Position numbers and translations under genes: made by a program
The notes under the pieces: generated by a model
What the model was told of the DNA's origin: nothing
Seen by the model: the letters and a program-made list of their open reading frames with translations, nothing else
The model's database searches: none
Assembly (NCBI GenBank): GCA_022641095.1
Contig: JALCDB010000002.1
Location: 186,514-250,513, forward strand
From: Bacilli bacterium
GTDB lineage: Bacteria; Bacillota_I; Bacilli_A; RFN20; CAG-826
Length of the DNA stretch: 64,000 nucleotides
Reading direction: 5' to 3'
In this document: positions 7,681 to 16,816 of the stretch, one piece after another
Layout of the letters: the number at the start of each line of letters is the position of its first letter
Position numbering within the stretch: the first letter of the stretch is position 1

Positions 7681-8681
7681 GCCGGCTCCTCGACGCCAAC
7701 AAAGAACCGGAGGACATCGGCAGCGAGCTTTCCCTTCGCCCCCGCACCCTCAAGGAATACGTCGGCCAAAACGAGCTCAAACGCAATTTGACCGTTTTTA
7801 TCACCGCCGCCAAAAAACGCGGGGAGACGTTGGATCACGTCTTGCTTTACGGTCCTCCCGGCTTAGGCAAAACCACCATGGCCTACGTCATCGCCGAGGA
7901 AATGGGCGCCCACGTCAAAACCATCAACGGCCCTTCCATCGAGAAAACCGGCGATTTGGCGGCCGTCCTGAGCGAACTTGAACCGGGCGACGTTCTCTTC
8001 ATCGATGAGATCCATCGCCTTCCGCGACCGGCGGAAGAGGTCCTTTACGGGGCCATGGAGGATTTTCGGCTGTCCGTTTTGGTGAACCGGGACGGCAACT
8101 CGAAACCGCTGACAATGCCTTTGCCGCCTTTCACTCTGGTGGGCGCGACGACGCGTTCGGGCGATCTTTCCTCGCCTTTGCGGGCCCGTTTTGGCATCAG
8201 CGCCAAAATCGATTTCTATCGTCCGCGGGACATCGCCAAAATCATTGAGCGGACATCGAAGGTTTTCGGAATGCCGATTGAGAAAGGGGCGGTGGAATTG
8301 CTGGCGTCGAGAAGCCGGGGCACCCCCCGCATCGCCAACCGCCTTTATAAACGCGTTCGCGATTTCGCGGAGTTCGAGGGGCGGTCCGTGATCGACGTTC
8401 CGATGGCCCTTACGGCCTTGAAGGCGCTCAAAATCGATGACCTCGGCCTTGACGACGTGGACAAGAAATATCTGCTCGCCATCATCGACCGATTCCACGG
8501 GGGACCAGTCGGGTTGGAGACGATCGCCTCTTCGATCGGCGAGGAGATCACGAATCTCGAAGACGTCTATGAGCCATATCTTCTCATGATCGGCTTGATC
8601 AATCGGACCCCGCGCGGAAGAGTGGCCACCGAAAAGGCCTATTCGCACCTCAAAAAACCGCACCAGGGTTCCCTCTTCTAA
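7677..8681 (+). CDS. ruvB: Holliday junction helicase motor RuvB
   Basis: A 334-residue AAA+ ATPase that drives branch migration with RuvA. Visible are 'LRPRTLKEYVGQ', Walker A 'LLYGPPGLGKTTMAYVIA', Walker B 'DVLFIDEIHRL', sensor 1 'LVGATTRSGDLS', the arginine finger region 'PLRARFG' and the C-terminal winged-helix domain ('GLDDVDKKYLLAIIDRFHGGPVG', shown here in outline only; 'INRTPRGRVAT' near the end). Length matches the family. No ruvC is present in the window, as is usual for Firmicutes, where RecU fills that role. Confidence 0.96.
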   Translation: MSRLLDANKEPEDIGSELSLRPRTLKEYVGQNELKRNLTVFITAAKKRGETLDHVLLYGPPGLGKTTMAYVIAEEMGAHVKTINGPSIEKTGDLAAVLSELEPGDVLFIDEIHRLPRPAEEVLYGAMEDFRLSVLVNRDGNSKPLTMPLPPFTLVGATTRSGDLSSPLRARFGISAKIDFYRPRDIAKIIERTSKVFGMPIEKGAVELLASRSRGTPRIANRLYKRVRDFAEFEGRSVIDVPMALTALKALKIDDLGLDDVDKKYLLAIIDRFHGGPVGLETIASSIGEEITNLEDVYEPYLLMIGLINRTPRGRVATEKAYSHLKKPHQGSLF

Positions 8682-8697
8682 CACATTGGAAAATAAC

Positions 8698-8727
8698 TTG
8701 TTAATGTGCGCGCGAGTGCGCTAGACT
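8698..8727 (+). promoter_or_regulatory. Possible secDF promoter
   Basis: TTGTTA (8698-8703), 18-base spacer, TAGACT (8722-8727). It lies in the 97-base gap between ruvB and secDF. Confidence 0.35.
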
Positions 8728-8778
8728 AATACACGCTAAGCGCGTAGTTTCTTTTGCGCGGGTATCGGAGGATTGCTT

Positions 8779-11535
8779 ATGCGACGCAAAATCGGTTATA
8801 TTCTCTTGGCGGGCAGTCTGCTCTTTGCCTCAGCCGCGACCATTGGCCCAACGATCGTTTCCCTTGATGCGGACGTCACCATGTCATCCGGGCGCGATCT
8901 GGTCTTCAAAATCAGCCAGTCAGGCACGACTTATAACGGCGTCGACGAAGCCAATTACATCGATAACGACGGCTACGCGGCCGTGGATTCCGTGGCCGAC
9001 GAGTTCGAGAACCGCTTGAGCGAGTGGGGCGCCTCCGGCACCGTCACGAAAGAAGGATACGACACCATCCGCGTCTCTCTCCGCGCCCAGGGCAACGACT
9101 CCATCGAATACCAATATCTTGAGAAATACCTGCCTTTCAGTGGCGGCGATATTTCCGTCGACGCCTCGAAGACGACCGGGAAGGATTATGGCGTGCTCCC
9201 CGGCTGGAGCGGCCTTTTCGACGGGCAGACCGCCCGCGTCGAATACATAAATCAGGCCAAAGGCAACCTTCCGGTCGTCGTCATCCCCATCAATGAGACC
9301 TCAAGCGCCTATGGCAAAGACGGCGACTTCGCCTCTCTCCTTTCCTATTGCAAAGACAACAGCACCGAGGCCGACAGCAAGAAGTCCCAAGCGGCCGACT
9401 ACTGCGTCGTGACCTTCTGGGCCAATAAGCAGAGCGGCGACAGTTATGACGCCGCGGTCGCCACGGGAGAGGACGCCGACAGCAACATCGCGAGCCGCCT
9501 TTTCTTCGCCGAACGCCAGGATTACGCCTGGTACGACGGCGATACGACCACGACCGACGACGATTACAAGGAAGTTCAGCTGATCCCCAGTTCGGCCGCC
9601 ATCCAAAGCGGCACTTACGACGCCTCCAAAGCCGATTCGGCCGCCAAAGCCGCCAAACTCTACAAATGCATGCTCAACGCTTCCAGTTACGGCGACCTCG
9701 GAAGCGGATACGACGTCACCTTCGCCTTCGAATCGCCGGTCAGCGCGACGGTGGAGGGGCTCGTCGGCTACACCGATTGGTCCTTGACCCCCGCTTGGGG
9801 CGCGATCCTCATCTCGAGCCTCATCGCCTTCCTCATCGGGTGCCTCATGCTCATCCTTTTCTATGGTTTGGGCTCCCTTTCGATTATCAGCAACGTCGCC
9901 GTCGCGCTCGTAGGCACCTTGCTGCTTTTTGGCTATTTCAACGCCCAATTTGGGATTGGGGCCATCATCGGCCTCGTGCTCGTCGCCCTTGAGGCGGCTT
10001 TCGGCGGCAGCTATTATTTCGCCAAAGTGAAGGAACAGCTATACCTCGGCCGCTCGAGCAAGAAAGCCCATGCCGAGGCGACCAAGAAAGCCATGTGGCC
10101 GACAATTGACGTCGGATTGGTCGGCATCATCCTCGGGTTATGCGTATATTCGCTCGTCCCCGACGTGATCGGCAAGCTCGGCCTTGTCTTGGTGTTCGGT
10201 TCCTTCTTCGCCGTTTTGGCCAACCTTCTTCTGCTTCGGCTCGAGGGATGGTTTTTGGCCAATGACGCGACCGTGGAAGGCCATATCGGCAAAACCTACA
10301 ACGTTGACATGGGCAGGATCCCCAATGCCATGAAAAACGAAAAGCCCTCTTATTTCGGTCCGTTCGCCGAAAAGGATTTCAAAAAACCGTCCAAATGGAT
10401 GGGCGCCATCGTGGGGGCTTTGATGATAGCCTCGATCGTCGGCCTCAGTTTCTTCAGCGTCACGGGCTCAAGCGCCTATAACGTCAAGGACGCCAGCAGC
10501 GACAGCACCATCGTCTACGTCGAATACCGCCTCCCGAGCGACATCAGCGACCCTTCGGTCAGCAAACTCCAATCGATCGACGACCTCGAGACGAATGTCC
10601 TCTATAAGATTTCCCTAGACGGGAAAGCCCTCGCTTCAACCGACTTTGGCGAAGTCACGATGAATGACGCCCCACTCGATGGGACGGCCAAAAATTACAC
10701 CATTCACTATTCTGACGACGAGACCAATTATACGGTTGCCTATTTCACCGTTGAAATGGCCGCTCACTACGATCCGGCGGCCGTCTACGATTTCTCTTTT
10801 GAGGGGAAGGGGTATGCGAGCCTCTTCGGTTCCGACGGCGTCATGAGCGCGGCCGTTGCGGCCTACGCCGGCGACGACTACGCGACCACGAGCGTCAAGA
10901 ACGTGGCCGGGGCCATGGGAACGCCGAGCCTTGCCACCCTTTGGATGGGCTTGGGGATCGGGCTCCTCGCGGATCTCGTTTATATGATGCTCCGTTACCG
11001 TCCTTCGCGCGGGCTCTCCGCCGGCATCGCCTCTTACGGCTCCGCCCTCTTCGTATGCGGGTTCTTCGCCTTGACGCGCATTCCGGTGACCCCCCTCGTG
11101 AGCGCCGCGGCGATAGCCGCGGGATTCCTCGCCCTCATCTATTCGATTTACATCCTCGCCAAGGAACGGGAAATCTATAAGGAAAGCCGCGAGCGCGATA
11201 AAGACAATCTAGCCTTCCATTCCGCCTGCCTTTCCAAAGCCACGAAGCAAGGATCCGGCGACCTCGTCGTGATGCTGCTCCTCAGCGCTTTCGTGAGCGT
11301 CTTCTTCTATGGGTTCGCCCCCGAGGCGTGGAGCCCGATCTTCCTCGGCATCCTCGTGGGCCTCGTCGTCATTGGCGCCACGCTCCTCACTTTGCTCGAG
11401 CCGCTTTCGACCCTCTTCGCCAAGTTCTTCGGTCGCTTCCATTTCCATTTCCGCTTCTTCAAGAAAAAAGAGCAGCAACCACGCAAGAAATCGGCTGAGC
11501 CGGAAGAAGCCATCTTCATCGGGATCAACGATTGA
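8779..11535 (+). CDS. secDF: Fused SecDF protein-export membrane protein, divergent
   Basis: A 918-residue SecD-SecF fusion that in other bacteria uses proton motive force to pull preproteins out of SecYEG. ATG 8779 follows GGAGG. One N-terminal membrane segment is followed by a large extracytoplasmic domain (about 30-320), a first helix bundle (about 330-500), a second soluble domain (about 560-700) and a second bundle (about 715-890). The family's SecD helix-4 motif VDANVLIFERIKEE aligns by eye with 'AFGGSYYFAKVKEQ', and the SecF motif NDTIVVFDRIRE with 'IYSIYILAKERE'. Neither conserved aspartate is present. Context (ruvAB before, recJ after) supports the assignment. Its stop overlaps the recJ start. 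Confidence 0.88.
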   Translation: MRRKIGYILLAGSLLFASAATIGPTIVSLDADVTMSSGRDLVFKISQSGTTYNGVDEANYIDNDGYAAVDSVADEFENRLSEWGASGTVTKEGYDTIRVSLRAQGNDSIEYQYLEKYLPFSGGDISVDASKTTGKDYGVLPGWSGLFDGQTARVEYINQAKGNLPVVVIPINETSSAYGKDGDFASLLSYCKDNSTEADSKKSQAADYCVVTFWANKQSGDSYDAAVATGEDADSNIASRLFFAERQDYAWYDGDTTTTDDDYKEVQLIPSSAAIQSGTYDASKADSAAKAAKLYKCMLNASSYGDLGSGYDVTFAFESPVSATVEGLVGYTDWSLTPAWGAILISSLIAFLIGCLMLILFYGLGSLSIISNVAVALVGTLLLFGYFNAQFGIGAIIGLVLVALEAAFGGSYYFAKVKEQLYLGRSSKKAHAEATKKAMWPTIDVGLVGIILGLCVYSLVPDVIGKLGLVLVFGSFFAVLANLLLLRLEGWFLANDATVEGHIGKTYNVDMGRIPNAMKNEKPSYFGPFAEKDFKKPSKWMGAIVGALMIASIVGLSFFSVTGSSAYNVKDASSDSTIVYVEYRLPSDISDPSVSKLQSIDDLETNVLYKISLDGKALASTDFGEVTMNDAPLDGTAKNYTIHYSDDETNYTVAYFTVEMAAHYDPAAVYDFSFEGKGYASLFGSDGVMSAAVAAYAGDDYATTSVKNVAGAMGTPSLATLWMGLGIGLLADLVYMMLRYRPSRGLSAGIASYGSALFVCGFFALTRIPVTPLVSAAAIAAGFLALIYSIYILAKEREIYKESRERDKDNLAFHSACLSKATKQGSGDLVVMLLLSAFVSVFFYGFAPEAWSPIFLGILVGLVVIGATLLTLLEPLSTLFAKFFGRFHFHFRFFKKKEQQPRKKSAEPEEAIFIGIND

Positions 11536-13085
11536 TGAAGGTTTCTTCCTTCTTAGGGAAACTCCTTTCCTATTACGGCCTTTCGGCCGAAGATTACGAA
11601 CGTCTCGCCTTGCCGCCTTCCGTTTCAAGTTTGCCCGATGTCTCGGGCGACCCGAACGTAAGGAAGGCCATCGCGAGGCTTTCTTTGTCGCGGGAAAGAA
11701 AAGAGAAAGTCCTCATTTATGGCGATTACGACACCGACGGCGTCATGAGCGCGGCGATCCTTTGCCGGGCTTTCCGGGAATTCGGGCTCGACGCTTCGGC
11801 CTACCTCCCGTCGCGCTATCTTGATGGCTATGGGCTTACGGCCAAGAACGTCGAACGGATCGCCGCGGCCGGATATGGCCTCATCTTCACCTGCGACAAT
11901 GGCGTCACGGCGCACGAGGCGCTCCTCCGCTCCCGCGATTTGGGCCTCGACGTTATCGTCCTCGACCATCATGATTTCGACGAAACCGCCCCCGAATGCC
12001 TCGCTCTCGTCCACGCGGACAGGCTCGGCCTCCAAGAGACGATATCGGCCGGTCTCCTCAGCTATTCGTTCGCGAGGGCCCTTTTGAGAAGGAGCGACGG
12101 CTATCTTTTGACTTTGGGGGCTTTGAGCACCCTCAGCGACGCTATGCCTCTCACGGGCGTCAACCGCGACGCCGTCCGTCTTGGCCTCTCCCTCCTTAAC
12201 GAAAACCGCTATCCTTCGCTCACCCTGCTAAGCGACCGCCGGCTTTACGACGAGCGCTCGCTCCAAATGGAGATCATCCCGAAAATCAACGCGGTGGGAC
12301 GCCTTTGCGAGGGAACCGAAACCAACCGTCTTCTTGGTTACTTCGCCTTCCCGGAGAAAACCGATCTCGTTAAAATCTCCGCTTGGCTTAACGGGGTCAA
12401 CGGCCGGCGCAAGGAACTCACCCGAGCGGCCGAGGAGGGCCTTTCCCTCGATCCTAACGAAGCCGCGATCGTGGTCGTGACAAAAACCCCCGAGGGCCTC
12501 AACGGCCTTTTGGCCTCGCGCTTGCTTAACGAATACGGCAAACCGGTCTGCGTCCTTTCCCCAAGCAAGCGCGACCCCTCCCTTTTGGTGGGGAGCCTGC
12601 GGAGCGAAGAGGGATTCAACGTCCTTAAGGCGCTTGAGGGAAGCAAGGCCCCTTTGCTAAGCAAAGGCGGGCACGCCTTCGCCGGCGGGGTTTCCATCAG
12701 AGCCGAGGATTTGCCGCAGTTCAGGAGGGACCTCCTATATAGCGCCCTCAAGCACCGGATCGAACGGAAAAGGCCGAAACTCATCCCGCTGTCGGTAGGG
12801 GAGTGCACGATGGAGAACTACCGCCTCGTCGCTTCCCTCGGCCCCTTCGGGAACGGTCACGAGGCTCCGCGCTTCCTCCTTGAGAAGCTCGATCCATCCA
12901 CCTTCCGCTACATCCACGAAGGGGCCTATCTCTCGACCGGAATCGCTCCGGGGGTCCGTCTCTTCTCGTTTCGGATCCATAATGGCAGCTTCCTCTCCCC
13001 AGAGCCCGTCGCCCTCGCCGTTACCTTTTCCCTCAATGAATGGAAGGGACGGCGATCCCTCGACCTCCTCGCCGAAATCGTTTAG
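11535..13085 (+). CDS. recJ: Single-stranded-DNA exonuclease RecJ
   Basis: A 516-residue 5'-3' exonuclease of the DHH superfamily, acting in RecF-pathway recombination and base-excision repair. Motifs: 'YGDYDTDGV' near residue 63 (DYDADG in most members; here Ala is Thr), 'CDNGVTAHEA', the DHH motif 'LDHHDFD', 'LSDAMPLTGVNR', and the DHHA1 signature 'GGHAFAGGVSI' near residue 380. A C-terminal OB fold follows. It is near the short end for RecJ and lacks the long C-terminal extension seen in Bacillus. The start at ATG 11535 overlaps the secDF stop. Confidence 0.92.
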   Translation: MKVSSFLGKLLSYYGLSAEDYERLALPPSVSSLPDVSGDPNVRKAIARLSLSRERKEKVLIYGDYDTDGVMSAAILCRAFREFGLDASAYLPSRYLDGYGLTAKNVERIAAAGYGLIFTCDNGVTAHEALLRSRDLGLDVIVLDHHDFDETAPECLALVHADRLGLQETISAGLLSYSFARALLRRSDGYLLTLGALSTLSDAMPLTGVNRDAVRLGLSLLNENRYPSLTLLSDRRLYDERSLQMEIIPKINAVGRLCEGTETNRLLGYFAFPEKTDLVKISAWLNGVNGRRKELTRAAEEGLSLDPNEAAIVVVTKTPEGLNGLLASRLLNEYGKPVCVLSPSKRDPSLLVGSLRSEEGFNVLKALEGSKAPLLSKGGHAFAGGVSIRAEDLPQFRRDLLYSALKHRIERKRPKLIPLSVGECTMENYRLVASLGPFGNGHEAPRFLLEKLDPSTFRYIHEGAYLSTGIAPGVRLFSFRIHNGSFLSPEPVALAVTFSLNEWKGRRSLDLLAEIV

Positions 13086-13192
13086 CTTTCCACCGCCAGT
13101 CACACCCACGGTTCCCGAATGGAAAAACGTTTTTTTGGACATCGTACAAACTTAGGCGCCTTAAACTCGCGCAAAGGGCGATTTTTCTTTCT

Positions 13193-13214
13193 TCGTAGTA
13201 TATAATTACTACGA
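13193..13214 (+). promoter_or_regulatory. rel promoter inside a perfect inverted repeat
   Basis: The arms TCGTAGTA (13193-13200) and TACTACGA (13207-13214) exactly flank TATAAT (13201-13206). The rel ATG starts nine bases after the -10 box, with no Shine-Dalgarno sequence, so the mRNA would be nearly leaderless. The repeat could be an operator or a local DNA structure at the promoter. Confidence 0.6.
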
Positions 13215-13215
13215 C

Positions 13216-15480
13216 ATGAGCCCCATTGAGCAAAAAACGACAAAAACCACCCAGCCTTACGTCAATCCCGCGACTGGGAAGACCGTCCTGCCCAATGGCG
13301 GCTATCCGATGCATTCCTACCAAGACGTGCGGGACCTTTATCGCACGTACATCAACGACCCCTCAGAACGGAAGATGATCGACGAGTCCTATCTTCTCGC
13401 CGAAAAGAAGCACGCCGGGGTTTTCCGCAAATCGGGCGAGCCCTACATTCAGCACCCGATCGAGGTCGCCTATATTCTGTGCGGGCTCCATAGCGGGCCC
13501 GCCACCATCGCCGCGGGCTTTCTCCACGATGTGGTGGAGGACACCGACGAGACCATCGAGGACATCGAGCGGCTCTTCGGGCACGAAGTGGCCGCCATCG
13601 TCGACGCCCTCACCAAGATCCAGCGCATGAAACTGAGCCATCGGACCGAGAAGGATTTCGAGGCCGAGGACCACCGGAAGATTTTCCTCGGCATGGCCAA
13701 GGACGTGCGCGTCATTCTGGTGAAACTCGCCGACCGGCTTCATAACATGCGTACCCTCGACGCCCTCAAACCCGTCCGCCAGCACGCCCTCGCGAGCGAG
13801 ACGCTCGACGTTTTCACCCCGATCGCCCACCGCCTTGGCATCTACACCATCCAAAGCGAGCTCGAGGACCTGTCGCTGAAATACCTCGAGCCCGACAAAT
13901 ACGACGAGATCCTGAGCCTTCTCAACGAACGGGAGAAGAACCGCAAGGAATCCCTCGAGGCCCTAAAGAAACGCATCGCCGACATCCTGTTCGAACACCA
14001 TATCAAATTTCGGATGGAAAGCCGCGTCAAATCGATTTACAGCATTTATCGCAAGATGTTCAAAAAAGGCTATTCATTCGACGAAATCTACGATGTTTTG
14101 GCGGTTCGCATCATTACCGAGACCGAGATGAACTGCTACGAAATCCTCGGCATCATCCATTCGACCTACAAACCCATCCCAGGCCGCTTCAAGGACTACA
14201 TCGCGATGCCTAAGCCCAATATGTACCAATCGCTCCACACGACCATCGTCTCGGGCGACGGCAACATCTATGAGGTTCAGATCCGCACCGAGGAGATGGA
14301 TCAGATCGCCGAGAGCGGCGTCGCCGCCCACTGGCGTTACAAAGAAGGTCAGAAATACAACGCCAAGGAAGAGCAGCGGGACATCGAGGAAAAACTCCAT
14401 TGGTTCCGCGATTTCGTTTCCATTTCGGGCGAGCAGAGCGAAGACGCCAAAGACTACATGGCGGCCCTTAGCAACGACATCTTCAACGCCAACGTCTACG
14501 TTTTCACCCCATTGGGCAAAGTCATCGACCTGCCCCAGGGCTCGACGCCCCTCGACTTCGCCTATAAAATCCATACCAAAGTCGGCGATTCGGCGGTCGG
14601 AGCCACGGTTAACGGGATCAACGTCCCCCTGAACACGACCTTAAAGACCGGCGACGTCTGCGAGATCCGCACCTCCAAGAATTCGGCGGGCCCGAACGAG
14701 GGCTGGCTCGATATCTGCAAGACCGCGAGCGCCAAGGCCCACATCAAAAAGGCCCTTAACGCGAAGGCGGCGGAATTCATGGCCGAAGAGGACATCCGCA
14801 AAGGCAAGGAAAGTTGCCTGGAGAGTTTCCGTAACCAAGGAATCGACGAGGGGGAGATGGAAAAGCTTCTCGACAGCGACAAAGTCCGCGGCGAATACCA
14901 CGTAAGGAATCTCGACGATCTCTATGCCGCCGTGGCGAACAAAAACCCAACCCCGCCCGCCCTCATTCAGTTCCTCAAGATCCGCCGCAAGGACCTCGCC
15001 CCGAAGATCGAGCGCCATAGCTCCGCCCAAGACGACCATAATCCGATCGTCGTGGAAGGGGCGGGCAACGTCGCCGTCGCCTTGGCCAAATGCTGCACCC
15101 CGATCCCGGGCGACGAGATCGTCGGTTATATCACCCGCGGGAAAGGCATCACCGTCCATCGCGTGAATTGCCCGAACGTCATCGACGAGAAGCAGCGTCT
15201 CATCCCCGTCAAATGGAAAGAAGACCTCGGCATCTCGACTTACCCCGTGGATCTATCGATCTACGCGAACGATCGGCCGGGACTCGTGGCCGACATCCTG
15301 GCTTTGCTTTCGAGCAAAGGGGCCGCGATCAACGACTTGCGGGCCCACCTCATCCAAGCCACGATGAACACGGTGGTGAACCTCACCATCTTCGTTCCGG
15401 ACCGCAAAACCCTCGAGGATGACGACCAAGCGCTTCTCGGAGTCAAAGGGGTCTACGAGATCAAGCGCGTCAATCATTGA
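13216..15480 (+). CDS. rel: Bifunctional (p)ppGpp synthetase/hydrolase Rel
   Basis: A 754-residue stringent-response enzyme. The hydrolase HD domain is intact: 'GFLHDVVEDTDET' near residue 103. So is the synthetase domain: 'RVKSIYSIYRKM', 'YDVLAVRIITETE', 'PIPGRFKDYIAMPK', 'YQSLHTT' and 'EVQIRTEEM'. A TGS domain ('LPQGSTPLDFAYKIHTKVG'), the zinc-finger/helical region ('AKCCTPIPGDEIVGY') and a C-terminal ACT domain ('DRPGLVADILALLSSKGAAI') follow in normal order. Both activities are predicted to be functional. No apt gene precedes it, unlike many Firmicutes. Its promoter is unusual: a palindromic -10 and no ribosome binding site. Confidence 0.96.
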   Translation: MSPIEQKTTKTTQPYVNPATGKTVLPNGGYPMHSYQDVRDLYRTYINDPSERKMIDESYLLAEKKHAGVFRKSGEPYIQHPIEVAYILCGLHSGPATIAAGFLHDVVEDTDETIEDIERLFGHEVAAIVDALTKIQRMKLSHRTEKDFEAEDHRKIFLGMAKDVRVILVKLADRLHNMRTLDALKPVRQHALASETLDVFTPIAHRLGIYTIQSELEDLSLKYLEPDKYDEILSLLNEREKNRKESLEALKKRIADILFEHHIKFRMESRVKSIYSIYRKMFKKGYSFDEIYDVLAVRIITETEMNCYEILGIIHSTYKPIPGRFKDYIAMPKPNMYQSLHTTIVSGDGNIYEVQIRTEEMDQIAESGVAAHWRYKEGQKYNAKEEQRDIEEKLHWFRDFVSISGEQSEDAKDYMAALSNDIFNANVYVFTPLGKVIDLPQGSTPLDFAYKIHTKVGDSAVGATVNGINVPLNTTLKTGDVCEIRTSKNSAGPNEGWLDICKTASAKAHIKKALNAKAAEFMAEEDIRKGKESCLESFRNQGIDEGEMEKLLDSDKVRGEYHVRNLDDLYAAVANKNPTPPALIQFLKIRRKDLAPKIERHSSAQDDHNPIVVEGAGNVAVALAKCCTPIPGDEIVGYITRGKGITVHRVNCPNVIDEKQRLIPVKWKEDLGISTYPVDLSIYANDRPGLVADILALLSSKGAAINDLRAHLIQATMNTVVNLTIFVPDRKTLEDDDQALLGVKGVYEIKRVNH

Positions 15481-15498
15481 TTGAAAGGATATCGAATC

Positions 15499-16788
15499 AT
15501 GGAAATCGCACCAGTCAAAGGAACGCACGACGTCGTGGGCCAAGAGGCCGCGGAGGCCCGTTACATCGAGATGGTCCTATCCTCGGTGGCCGAGCTTTAC
15601 GGCTATAGGGAAATAATCCCGCCGACGCTTGAGTACACCGACGTCTTCGCCCGAGGCACCGGCTCTTCGAGCGACGTCGTCCGCAAGGAGATGTACACCT
15701 TCCTCGACAAAAACGGCCGTTCGGTGACGCTCCGCCCCGAATTCACGGCCGGGGTGGCCCGCGCCGTCGTGAGCGGAAAGCTCTATGCCACGAGCGAGGC
15801 ACCCATCAAGTTATATTACCATGGGCCGGCCTTCCGCTACGAACGGCCGCAACTGGGCCGTTACCGCCAATTCAGCCAATTCGGCGTCGAATGCCTGGGC
15901 TCCGACGCGGCCGAGGTCGACGCCGAGACGATTCTCTTAGCCATGCAGGCCTTCCAGATGCTCGGGTTCAAGGACCTCCATTTGAAGGTCAACACCATCG
16001 GCGACGCAAAGACGCGGGAGGGCTATCGCGCGGCCCTTAAGGCCTATTTCGGGGCCCATATCGACGAAATGTGCGACGATTGCCACGAAAGGCTGCGCCT
16101 TAACCCGATGCGCATCCTCGATTGCAAGGTCGAGGCCGATCGGAAAATCGCCGCGAACGCCCCGAAAATCGAGGGGTACCTCTCCGCGGAAAGCGAGAAA
16201 CGCTACTATCGGACCCTCTCGCTGCTCAACGACTTTGGGATCGGGTACGAGAAGGACGAGGCTCTCGTCCGCGGGCTTGACTACTATAGCGAGATCGTTT
16301 TCGAGATCCACGCCAAAGGCCCTAGCGGCGCCGATTATGGCGCCCTCGGCGGAGGCGGGCATTACGATGGGCTCATCGAGCAATTCGGCGGCCCGAAGAT
16401 GGCCGGGGTCGGCTTCGCGGTCGGCCTTGAGCGCATCCAATCCCTCATGAAGGAGGAGAAACTGCTCGAGGAAGTGCCTTCGGGGATCGACCTCTACGTG
16501 ATGCCAGTCGGCGAGGGGGCGCTGGAAGAGGCTTTCCGCCTCACCGAGGCGGTCCGTTTGCTCGGCTACAGCGCCGAGACGCCCTTCGCCGCCCTTAAAA
16601 TGGGATCCTTATTCAAGAAAGCCGAGAAGCGGGGCGCGAAATTCGCCCTCATTTTGGGCGATGACGAAATCTCCAAGGGCGTGGCTCAGCTCAAGAATCT
16701 GAAGACGAAAGAGCAAAAGGAGATTAAGCTGGATGACCTGGAGGCGACGCTCGACGAGGCTTTCGGCGAAGAGGGCCACGCGGAGTAG
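15499..16788 (+). CDS. hisS: Histidyl-tRNA synthetase
   Basis: A 429-residue class II synthetase charging tRNA-His. It shows 'PVKGTHDVVGQEA' near the N-terminus, motif 2 'FRYERPQLGRYRQFSQFGVE', the histidine-specific loops 'VRGLDYYSEIVFE' and 'GGGGHYDGLIEQFGG', motif 3 'GVGFAVGLERI', and the C-terminal anticodon-binding domain. ATG 15499 is chosen: AAAGGA precedes it and the conserved N-terminus begins there. It follows rel by 18 bases and precedes aspS, the standard Firmicutes arrangement. No T-box leader is visible. Confidence 0.96.
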   Translation: MEIAPVKGTHDVVGQEAAEARYIEMVLSSVAELYGYREIIPPTLEYTDVFARGTGSSSDVVRKEMYTFLDKNGRSVTLRPEFTAGVARAVVSGKLYATSEAPIKLYYHGPAFRYERPQLGRYRQFSQFGVECLGSDAAEVDAETILLAMQAFQMLGFKDLHLKVNTIGDAKTREGYRAALKAYFGAHIDEMCDDCHERLRLNPMRILDCKVEADRKIAANAPKIEGYLSAESEKRYYRTLSLLNDFGIGYEKDEALVRGLDYYSEIVFEIHAKGPSGADYGALGGGGHYDGLIEQFGGPKMAGVGFAVGLERIQSLMKEEKLLEEVPSGIDLYVMPVGEGALEEAFRLTEAVRLLGYSAETPFAALKMGSLFKKAEKRGAKFALILGDDEISKGVAQLKNLKTKEQKEIKLDDLEATLDEAFGEEGHAE

Positions 16789-16816
16789 CCAAGAAAAAGG
16801 AAAGCGAAACCAAAAT

